DNA of 51,465 nucleotides from Chitinophagaceae bacterium UBA2375. Its GTDB lineage: Bacteria > Bacteroidota > Bacteroidia > Chitinophagales > Chitinophagaceae. Both the position numbers and the translations under genes were made by a program. Positions 42,364 through 49,953 of the stretch are shown here, one piece after another; within the stretch, counting starts at the first letter, position 1, and each line of letters opens with the position of its first letter. Where the stretch lies: positions 1 through 51,465 of the forward strand of contig DDTB01000020.1 in the NCBI GenBank assembly GCA_002343985.1, read 5' to 3'. The notes beneath the pieces are model-generated. The model searched no databases, was not told the DNA's origin, and saw nothing but the letters and a program-made list of their open reading frames with translations.

Positions 42364-43398
42364 ATGGAGATTCGCTATAAAGCCATCAACCTGCCTTTTA
42401 TACATCCGTTTACCATTTCAAAGGGCAGCAAAACGCACCAGCCATCACTGTTGGTGGAACTGCGTCATTTTTCCATTGCAGGTTACGGGGAAGCGCCAGC
42501 CATCAGTTATTACCAGATCCCAGTTGAGAAGATGATGGCCGACCTGGAAGCAAAAAAGGCATTTGTCACCCGTTTCGCTTTTTCTGACCCTGAACGTTAC
42601 TGGCATTACCTGCATCACCTATTTCCCCATAATCCATTTCTTGTTTGCGCACTTGACATGGCAGGATGGGATATTTATGGAAAGATCAAACGTAAACCCT
42701 TGTATGAGCTGTGGGGTCTTGATGCCACAAAGGCACCTATGACCGATTATACGATTGGCATGGATACCGTGGATAAGATGATTGAAAAAATCAAAGCTAA
42801 GCCATGGCCGATATACAAAATCAAAGTGGGTATGGAGAACGATTTGGAGATACTGTCTGAGTTGCGCAAACATACCGATGCCATATTTCGAGTGGATGCC
42901 AATGAAGCCTGGACGTTGGAGCAGGCCTTGGAAAAAATCCCGGTGATGCAATCGCTGGGTGTGGAACTGGTTGAGCAACCCCTTAGGAAAGACGATTGGG
43001 AAGGCATGAAGGTTTTGTATCAATCATCAACTTTACCCATATTTGCCGATGAAGCCTGTGTCAGGGAATCTGATGTGCAGGCATGCGCTTCCTGTTTTCA
43101 TGGCATTAATATCAAACTCACCAAGTGCAGCGGCATCACACCGGCATTGCGCATGATCCGTGAAGCGAGGAGCCTGGGGCTGCGCGTGATGATTGGCTGT
43201 ATGAACGAGAGCAGCATTGGCTCAGCAGCCATCGCGCAATTGGCGCCATTATGTGATTATTTGGATATGGATGGACCTTTGTTGCTGGCTGAAGACGTGG
43301 CAAAAGGAGCGGGATTTGACGCAGGCAGGATTGTCTATCCTGATTTGCCCGGGTTGGGCCTTGACTTGCAGTGGGACTCAATACGGGAGCATCAATGA
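42364..43398 (+). CDS. Enolase-superfamily dipeptide epimerase (mandelate racemase/MLE subgroup)
   Basis: 344 residues from ATG 42364. The N-terminal capping domain ends near residue 115. The barrel carries KIK (K152, K154) as one catalytic lysine pair, metal ligands D178 (FRVDANEAW), E204 (VELVEQPL) and D229 (PIFADEAC), and the second lysine in NIKLTKCSG (about K251-K254). The layout is that of L-Ala-D/L-Glu epimerases and related dipeptide epimerases, which recycle murein peptides or use dietary peptides. The exact peptide is not readable from sequence. It sits between malQ and a SpoU methyltransferase with 7-base gaps on each side. Confidence 0.88.
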   Translation: MEIRYKAINLPFIHPFTISKGSKTHQPSLLVELRHFSIAGYGEAPAISYYQIPVEKMMADLEAKKAFVTRFAFSDPERYWHYLHHLFPHNPFLVCALDMAGWDIYGKIKRKPLYELWGLDATKAPMTDYTIGMDTVDKMIEKIKAKPWPIYKIKVGMENDLEILSELRKHTDAIFRVDANEAWTLEQALEKIPVMQSLGVELVEQPLRKDDWEGMKVLYQSSTLPIFADEACVRESDVQACASCFHGINIKLTKCSGITPALRMIREARSLGLRVMIGCMNESSIGSAAIAQLAPLCDYLDMDGPLLLAEDVAKGAGFDAGRIVYPDLPGLGLDLQWDSIREHQ

Positions 43399-43405
43399 TC
43401 AAACG

Positions 43406-44032
43406 ATGATTTCAGAAGAGATCATAAAACGTTGTACGATGACAGAAGAAAGGGAAAGGAGATTAACGGATGTTTTGATTAAACGGCAGCCAAACCTGAC
43501 TGTTGTATTGGAAAATGTATTTGACCCGCACAACATATCTGCGGTTATGCGTACCTGTGATGCGGTGGGCATACAGGAAATGTATGTATTGAATACCATG
43601 ATCCCGCGGCACAAGAAATGGGGTGCCCGAAGCAGTTCCAGCGCTGCCAAATGGCTGACCGTTCATCAGTTTACAGAACTTGAAGCCTGTTTTGATGCGA
43701 TCAAATCGAAGTACAATAAAATATATACCACGCACCTCAGCCATGAATCCCATGATTTGTACGCGCTTGATCTTACAGAATCAGTAGCGCTTGTTTTTGG
43801 CAATGAACACGCGGGCATTACCGATTCGCTCCTGGCAAAATCTGATGGAAATTTCATCATCCCGCAGGTTGGAATGATACAGTCTTTAAATATATCAGTA
43901 GCCTGCGCCGTAACCGTGTATGAAGCGTTTCGACAAAAGCGTGCAGCCGGCCATTATGACCATCCGGCATTGCCCGAAACCCAAATGAAGGCATTGCGGC
44001 AGGAATGGGGCTTTTTTGACCCGGAGCTATAA
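43406..44032 (+). CDS. TrmH-family tRNA/rRNA 2'-O-methyltransferase
   Basis: 208 residues from ATG 43406; ATG 43439 (MTEERERRLTDVL) is an equally good start that matches family N-termini. Motif 1 is VVLENVFDPHNISAVMRTCD, motif 2 VALVFGNEHAGITD and motif 3 FIIPQVGMIQSLNISVACAV. RQPNLTVVLENV and a C-terminal basic tail make it most like TrmH (Gm18 of tRNA), but it could modify another RNA. It differs from the smaller SpoU protein at 5475-6011. It is between the epimerase and aat on one probable transcript. Confidence 0.9.
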   Translation: MISEEIIKRCTMTEERERRLTDVLIKRQPNLTVVLENVFDPHNISAVMRTCDAVGIQEMYVLNTMIPRHKKWGARSSSSAAKWLTVHQFTELEACFDAIKSKYNKIYTTHLSHESHDLYALDLTESVALVFGNEHAGITDSLLAKSDGNFIIPQVGMIQSLNISVACAVTVYEAFRQKRAAGHYDHPALPETQMKALRQEWGFFDPEL

Positions 44033-44050
44033 TCCTTTCAATCAACCACC

Positions 44051-44698
44051 ATGATTATTTTATCACCCGGTGACCCAATGCCAGATCCATCATTTGCCAA
44101 TGAGGAAGGCTTGCTTGCCATTGGAGGTGATTTGCATCCGCAACGGTTACTCGACGCTTACCGGAAAGGGATTTTTCCCTGGTATGGATCTGATGACCCG
44201 ATAGCCTGGTGGTGCCCAGATCCACGTTTTATATTATTGCCTGGTGAGTTAATCGTTAGCAAAAGCATGCAGAAATTATTCAGGCAGCATGCGTTTAGCG
44301 TGACAGTCAATAAAGCATTTGCTGATGTTATCCATGCATGCAGGACCATTCGCCGAAAGGAAGGCTACGGAACCTGGATACATGATGAAATTGAATCGGT
44401 TTATACAGACCTGCATGACATGGGATATGCCTTTAGTGTAGAAGCCTGGCAATCCGGAAAGCTTGCCGGAGGCTTTTATGGCATAAGAATGGGTGATGTG
44501 TTTTTCGGGGAAAGTATGTTCAGTTATATATCTAATGCCAGCAAATACGCGTTTATTGATTTCGTGGTGAAGGAGCGGGAGATGGGGCTTGCCCTCATTG
44601 ACTGCCAGGTATACAGCAGCCATTTGGAAAGCCTTGGCGCACGCATGATCCGCCGCGATGATTTTTTACAGGCATTGCAAAAACTGATTGGCCATTAA
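44051..44698 (+). CDS. aat: Leucyl/phenylalanyl-tRNA-protein transferase
   Basis: 215 residues. It adds Leu or Phe to proteins with N-terminal Lys or Arg, marking them for ClpAP. FANEEGLLAIGGDLHPQRLL, AYRKGIFPWYG, IAWWCPDPRFILLP, GYGTWIH and FFGESMFSYISNASKYAF are the family blocks. The usual WWSPDPR reads WWCPDPR here, a Ser-to-Cys change. It ends the malQ operon and converges on the pullulanase gene, 16 bases apart. Confidence 0.94.
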   Translation: MIILSPGDPMPDPSFANEEGLLAIGGDLHPQRLLDAYRKGIFPWYGSDDPIAWWCPDPRFILLPGELIVSKSMQKLFRQHAFSVTVNKAFADVIHACRTIRRKEGYGTWIHDEIESVYTDLHDMGYAFSVEAWQSGKLAGGFYGIRMGDVFFGESMFSYISNASKYAFIDFVVKEREMGLALIDCQVYSSHLESLGARMIRRDDFLQALQKLIGH

Positions 44699-44714
44699 TC
44701 AGGTTCGTCCATAT

Positions 44715-46652
44715 TTATGAATCCAAATACAGTATGACCAGTTGTAATGGCGATACATTGTAACTATTACGTATAGACGAAATAGAGTGTTCTTCCGGGA
44801 AGGCCTGTGTCCAGCATCCATCCGGAATTTTTGCATCAACCGCTTCAGTATTGGCATTGATGCCTACCCATATCTTCCGCCATGAATCACCGGCTTTTCC
44901 TGATTGAATTGTATACGATATAAATCCGGGTATTTTTTCTTCATCAAAACGGATCAGTTCAGCCACCTGGCTGCCTGTTTTTAAGCGAAAGCCCGGATGT
45001 GTGCGCCTGAGCCTGATGAGGGTTTTAATTTGGGTAACCGCATCATCGTGTATTGACCTGAGATCCCAGTTGATGGCGTTGATGCTGTCCGGGCTTTTGT
45101 AAGAATTTTCCACGCCTTTTTTTGTCCGCATAAACTCGGAGCCTGCATGCAGAAAGGGGATGCCCTGGGATGTGAGTATGATGGACAAAGCCAGCAATTG
45201 CCTTTTTTTTCTTGTCGGTTCATCTTCTGTTGCGTTCGATAAAGCCAGTTTATCCCAAAGGCAGTGGTTGTCGTGGCAATCCGCGTAATTGATGACCTGC
45301 ACCGGTGACTGTGCAAATGGGCGCCCGGGCAGGTTACTGTCGGTATAATTGACCTGCGGATGCGGACAAGACGCTACAATGCCCGCTTTAATGGTTTCTT
45401 CAAGATGGATGGCCCCACCTGCGAATCCGGGTTGGTCGGGGAAAAAGACCCTTCCTTTTAACGCGTCCCTGATATCATCGCTGAATACGGAAATGCCATG
45501 AAGTTTATCTACATTGTCTTTTACCGCCCGCTGATCCGCTGGTAACACCGAATGCCCGCCGGCCCATCCTTCGCCGTATAATAATACATCCGGTTTAATT
45601 GCCTTTAATTCATCAGCGATCATTTGCATGGTCTCTACATCGTGCAAACCCATCAGGTCGAACCTGAAACCATCTGCATGATATTCCGTTAACCAGTATT
45701 TCAGGCAATCAAGCATGAATTTCCGCATCATGGGATGCTCAGTTGCCGTTTCAGTACCGCATCCGCTGCCATCCGAAAAACTGCCATCCGGGTTCAACCT
45801 GTAATAATATCCGGGCACCAATTGATTGAAAATGCTCTTCCGTATCTGGCTCGTATGATTGAATACCACATCGAGTACCACCCGAATCCCTTTTTGATGC
45901 AGGGCCATGACCATTTTCTTGCACTCCATGATCCTGCTTTTACCATCAAGGGGATTGGCCGCGTATGAGCCCTCAGGTACAAAATAATTATAGGGATCAT
46001 ATCCCCAATTGTATTTTTCCGGGTCATAGGTTGTTTCATCTACCGTATCAAAATCATTTATGGGAAGCAGGTGCAGGTGTGTGATGCCTAATTCCGAAAG
46101 GTAGTCGAGGCCGGTGGAAAACCCGGATGCATTTCGTGTATGCGTTTCCGTTAATCCCAGGAATTTGGCCTTGTGCATGATGCCAGAGGATGCATCTGCG
46201 GACGCGTCCCGTACATGCAGTTCGTAAATGACCGCATCTTCAGGCTGGTTATCATAGGAGAAGTCTGGGCTCTTGTCATGTTCCCATCCATCCGGGTTGG
46301 TTTCCTGCAGGTTGATGACCATTGCCCGGAGCCCATTAACTACAACTGCTTTTGCATAAGGGTCTGGCACATCCAGGCTCCAGTCTGATGCTAATTTTAC
46401 CCGATAGGTATAAAATACGCCGGCATGATCACCCGGCCATTCATATGTCCAGGTTCCATGATCCCCTGTTTTCATCTGCAGCACTTCAATGGGGTATCCG
46501 CCAACAGGATCGGCAAAAATCAGTACCTGGGCTGCAAGGGCCCCGGGGCTCCAAAGTTTGAATATGGTTTGTTGCGCGGAATAGGTTGCACCCAGATCGT
46601 CACCGCTGTACACGGGGAACCGGTCCCTGATTGATGTAACTGGTTCAGGCAT
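44715..46652 (-). CDS. pulA: Type I pullulanase (GH13_14)
   Basis: 645 residues from ATG 46652; a frame extension of 12 codons is not supported. No signal peptide, so cytoplasmic. A CBM48-like N-terminal domain (about 20-120) precedes the barrel. The pullulanase signature YNWGYDP is at 214-220. Catalytic D332 (ADGFRFDLMG), E361 (LLYGEGW) and D461 (NYADCHDNH) are all present. It hydrolyses alpha-1,6 branches of imported maltodextrins. Last gene of the glucan operon, 56 bases after the alpha-amylase gene; together with the operon products and MalQ it completes breakdown of branched glucans to glucose. Confidence 0.94.
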   Translation of the reverse strand: MPEPVTSIRDRFPVYSGDDLGATYSAQQTIFKLWSPGALAAQVLIFADPVGGYPIEVLQMKTGDHGTWTYEWPGDHAGVFYTYRVKLASDWSLDVPDPYAKAVVVNGLRAMVINLQETNPDGWEHDKSPDFSYDNQPEDAVIYELHVRDASADASSGIMHKAKFLGLTETHTRNASGFSTGLDYLSELGITHLHLLPINDFDTVDETTYDPEKYNWGYDPYNYFVPEGSYAANPLDGKSRIMECKKMVMALHQKGIRVVLDVVFNHTSQIRKSIFNQLVPGYYYRLNPDGSFSDGSGCGTETATEHPMMRKFMLDCLKYWLTEYHADGFRFDLMGLHDVETMQMIADELKAIKPDVLLYGEGWAGGHSVLPADQRAVKDNVDKLHGISVFSDDIRDALKGRVFFPDQPGFAGGAIHLEETIKAGIVASCPHPQVNYTDSNLPGRPFAQSPVQVINYADCHDNHCLWDKLALSNATEDEPTRKKRQLLALSIILTSQGIPFLHAGSEFMRTKKGVENSYKSPDSINAINWDLRSIHDDAVTQIKTLIRLRRTHPGFRLKTGSQVAELIRFDEEKIPGFISYTIQSGKAGDSWRKIWVGINANTEAVDAKIPDGCWTQAFPEEHSISSIRNSYNVSPLQLVILYLDS

Positions 46653-46708
46653 GAAGATAAAAGTACAATACTTGCCACAAATTGGCAAGGGCAGGCAAGG
46701 CTATTGAT

Positions 46709-48055
46709 TTACTTGTAATCGTATACAATATATCCCCAGGGCTCCAGGCTGATATTCTGCTTATCGCTGACGCTTTCATTTGTATACAGGAATACATTGT
46801 ACGGTTTACCATTTACCCTTGGGTCTTGAATACTGAATACGGCCGGTTTGGCAGACAGGTTCAGGACCACCAATAATTTACGCCCGTTCTTCTCGCGGAT
46901 AAACGAAAACACGGATTCGTCATGGCTTGTTTTCAAACGTTCATATGATGCGTCTGCGGAAAGGGCAGGGTTCTTTTTCCTGAGTTGCAAAAGGGTTTTG
47001 TAAAAAGGCGCCATTTTGAATTCCTTCCATTCAATCGGGTCTTTCACAAAAAATTTCAGCCTCTTTTTATTGGGCACTTCCTGTCCATTGTAAATCAGGG
47101 GGATGCTTTGGTACATGGTTTGGGTGAATACCGCGAATGTTTTGTACGCATCGCCATACTTTTCAAATTCGGTTCCATTCCAGCTGTTTTCGTCATGGTT
47201 GCTGGTAAAGAACATCCGGTGCGCGTCTTCAGGGAAGCGATGGATATTATGTTGCAGCAATGAATCAAACTGCGCGACAGTTTTCGAACCTTTATATACA
47301 TCCGACATCATGCCCATTAGGCTCCATCCATACGTGGCATCGAAACCCACTTGGTGCAGCTTGGGGCTTTCAGCTTCCGCGAGCATGTACACATTTTTTA
47401 TTTTTTTCAATTCAGCGATACACTCTCTCCAGAAATCTTCAGGTACTTCTTCCGCTACATCGCAACGGAACCCATCAATGCCGGTTTCCTTCACCCAGAA
47501 ACGCATGGCATCAATCATGCTGTCTCGTAACCTGCGGTGTTGGTAATTCAGTTTGTAAACGTCTGTCCAGTCAAATGGTGACACAAATTTCCCTAATGAA
47601 TCTTTCACATAAAATTCAGGGTTTGTGCGCACCCAGTGGTTGTCCTGCGCCGAATGGTTGGCTACCCAATCGGTGATGACTTTAAAGCCCATCGACTGCG
47701 CTTTTTTTACCATCGCTTTCCAATCGGCCAGGGTACCAAACTCTTCGTTGACAGCTTTGTAATTGCGTACTGCATAATAACTGCCCAGTTCCGAAGGGGA
47801 CATTTTCCGTCCTTCAATCCCAATAGGTGTGATGGGCATGAACCAAAGCACATCAACACCCATTTGCCTGAGGCGGGTTAAATGTTTTTGAAAATCTTTG
47901 ATCTTGCCTGTAGCGCTGTATTGACGAAGGTTTACTTCGTAAATATTTGATTGGTGGCTCCAGGACGGGTGGTCGTATAATTTCCCGGCAGACTGGGCAA
48001 TGGTTTGCAGCGAAAAAAACAGCAAGGCTAAAAATCCAATAATTCGTTTATGCAT
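46709..48055 (-). CDS. Secreted alpha-amylase family protein (GH13)
   Basis: 448 residues. MHKRIIGFLALLFFSLQTIAQ is the signal peptide. The barrel is single-domain with a short C-terminal beta sandwich. D199 in GIDGFRCDVAEE is the nucleophile, E227 in MLAEAESPK the acid/base and D288 in FTSNHDENSW the transition-state Asp; VITDWVANHSA is the calcium/His region. It degrades starch-like glucan in the periplasm or outside. It follows the SusA-like gene by 26 bases and precedes pullulanase in the same operon. Confidence 0.93.
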   Translation of the reverse strand: MHKRIIGFLALLFFSLQTIAQSAGKLYDHPSWSHQSNIYEVNLRQYSATGKIKDFQKHLTRLRQMGVDVLWFMPITPIGIEGRKMSPSELGSYYAVRNYKAVNEEFGTLADWKAMVKKAQSMGFKVITDWVANHSAQDNHWVRTNPEFYVKDSLGKFVSPFDWTDVYKLNYQHRRLRDSMIDAMRFWVKETGIDGFRCDVAEEVPEDFWRECIAELKKIKNVYMLAEAESPKLHQVGFDATYGWSLMGMMSDVYKGSKTVAQFDSLLQHNIHRFPEDAHRMFFTSNHDENSWNGTEFEKYGDAYKTFAVFTQTMYQSIPLIYNGQEVPNKKRLKFFVKDPIEWKEFKMAPFYKTLLQLRKKNPALSADASYERLKTSHDESVFSFIREKNGRKLLVVLNLSAKPAVFSIQDPRVNGKPYNVFLYTNESVSDKQNISLEPWGYIVYDYK

Positions 48056-48081
48056 GATTGTTAGTTTGTCAGATGATAATA

Positions 48082-49947
48082 TCAGGGCAAGAGTTCGTAC
48101 ACGACAGTTTTATATGAGCCAAGGGTGAAATCCGCAAGGTCGCCGCGGCGGTCTTCAATCACATCACGGTATTTGCTGAAGCCATGGGTGCGTTCCGTGT
48201 ATTTTCCCACATTGATTTTCTTTTCTTCTTTTGATGTGTTCATTACGACCATCACGGTTTGCCCGGCTGTGTACCTGAAATAAGTGTACACGCCATCTTC
48301 GGGAAGGTATTGCATGAATTTACCAACGGTAAGGGCTGGGGAGCCTTTACGGAAATTAGCCAGTGTGGCCAGGTGTTGGAAAATGGCCTGGTCCCTCTGT
48401 GTCCTTCCTTGTATGCTGAATTTGTTGATTGAATCGTTTTTCCATCCACCGGGGAAATCGAGGCGTACATATCCGTCATTTGGACTGGTGAAACCGGTCA
48501 TGCCAATTTCATTTCCATAGTATAGTTGCGGGATGCCACGGCAGGTTAGGAGCCATGAAATACCGGAGAGGTATTTATCTAGGTTCTCACCAACAACGGA
48601 ATAGAACCTTGATATATCGTGGTTGTCGAGGAATATCACGTTCCTTGTGGGGTCTTCATATACAAAGTCGTAGCTAAGGTTTGTATATAATTTATTTACC
48701 CCGTCTGTCCAACCAAAATCTTTGGTCAGCGCGTCTGTAATTCCCCAAAGTGTTTGGAAATCAGTTACGGCTTGTAAATTGCTTTTGAATGGGATATTAA
48801 ATTTGCTCTGGCAGAAATAAGCCTGGTTGATTACACCATGAACCCAGGTTTCGCCGAACATGGTGATGGCAGGGAATTCATCATACAAAGCCTGGTTGCA
48901 TCGGTTCATAAATTCCAGGTCGTTATATGCGTAGGTATCAATACGCCATCCGTCAATACCAAATTCTTCCACTGTCCACAGTGCATGCTGAATTAAGAAG
49001 TTCGCAACAAATGGATTGTGCTGGTTGAGGTCAGGCATTTGCGGTGTGAACCATCCATCGGCCATCACCTGATAATCTTTTTTGCTGGCGTATGGGTCAA
49101 ACAACACCTGGTCTTTGTAACTGGTGTTGGTGTAAGTTTCCCATTGGTGCAGCCAGTCTTTCATTGGCTGGTCCTGCACGGTGTGGTGATACAAGCCTAC
49201 GTGGTTATATACGGCATCCTGGATAACTTTCATGCCCTTTTTATGGGCCGCTGTTACCAGCTCGTGATAAGCTTTATCACCGCCCAGCCTCGGGTCTACC
49301 TTATAGTGGTTGGTGAACGCATAACCATGTTCGGTGCGGTTAGGCATATCGTTTTCGAGCACCGGGTTGAGCCAGAGGGTGGTCACTCCCATGTCGAAAA
49401 GGTAATCGAGTTTGTTTTGAATCCCCTTTAAATCGCCGCCATGCCTGTTGAAAACCGTATCGCGCCTTAGTGTTTGATCACGCATGCCGGGTATTCGGTC
49501 GTTGCTTTCATCGCCGTTGCTGAAACGGTCGGGCATGATCAGGTAGATTAAGTCGCGGCTGTTCACCCCCTGCGCATAGGCGCGACCGTTACCTTCCCTT
49601 CTGGGTTTGATTTCAAAATAGAAAGGGTTTACCATTTTTTTAGAACCCTTTTTCACTTCATGAAAAACCAATGTGCCTGGTTTTGCTGTTGTGCCGATTT
49701 CGAGGTCTAAGAAAACATAGTTTGGGCTTTCCGCTTTGTGTACCTGTACCAGCCTGATGCCATCGTAAGGCATCATCGCCAGGCTGTCGGCCTTACCTAT
49801 TTCCTTGTGCTGCACCATAATTTGCAGTTTGTTCCACTTCATTCCAACCCACCAGTGAGTGGGATAGCATGCGGGCTTGGTTTGCGCGTTGGCAAACAGC
49901 ACAAAAAATGTAAACAGGCACCCGGCCCAAATTTTTTTGATGGTCAT
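48082..49947 (-). CDS. Secreted neopullulanase/cyclomaltodextrinase-like GH13 (SusA-like)
   Basis: 621 residues. Residues 1-22 are a signal peptide ending FANAQ. An N-terminal cyclomaltodextrinase Ig-like domain (PACYPTHWWVGMKWNKLQIM) leads to the barrel: LIYLIMPDRFSNGD, GGDLKGIQNKLDYL, VIQDAVYNHVG. D337 in GIDGWRIDTYA, E366 in TMFGETWVHG and the Asp in FLDNHDISRF are the catalytic set. A C-terminal domain follows (QTVMVVMNTSKEEKKI). The architecture is that of SusA of Bacteroides, which acts on maltodextrins in the periplasm. It lies 6 bases from the transporter gene, so the two are tightly coupled. Confidence 0.94.
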   Translation of the reverse strand: MTIKKIWAGCLFTFFVLFANAQTKPACYPTHWWVGMKWNKLQIMVQHKEIGKADSLAMMPYDGIRLVQVHKAESPNYVFLDLEIGTTAKPGTLVFHEVKKGSKKMVNPFYFEIKPRREGNGRAYAQGVNSRDLIYLIMPDRFSNGDESNDRIPGMRDQTLRRDTVFNRHGGDLKGIQNKLDYLFDMGVTTLWLNPVLENDMPNRTEHGYAFTNHYKVDPRLGGDKAYHELVTAAHKKGMKVIQDAVYNHVGLYHHTVQDQPMKDWLHQWETYTNTSYKDQVLFDPYASKKDYQVMADGWFTPQMPDLNQHNPFVANFLIQHALWTVEEFGIDGWRIDTYAYNDLEFMNRCNQALYDEFPAITMFGETWVHGVINQAYFCQSKFNIPFKSNLQAVTDFQTLWGITDALTKDFGWTDGVNKLYTNLSYDFVYEDPTRNVIFLDNHDISRFYSVVGENLDKYLSGISWLLTCRGIPQLYYGNEIGMTGFTSPNDGYVRLDFPGGWKNDSINKFSIQGRTQRDQAIFQHLATLANFRKGSPALTVGKFMQYLPEDGVYTYFRYTAGQTVMVVMNTSKEEKKINVGKYTERTHGFSKYRDVIEDRRGDLADFTLGSYKTVVYELLP

Positions 49948-49953
49948 ATCTGA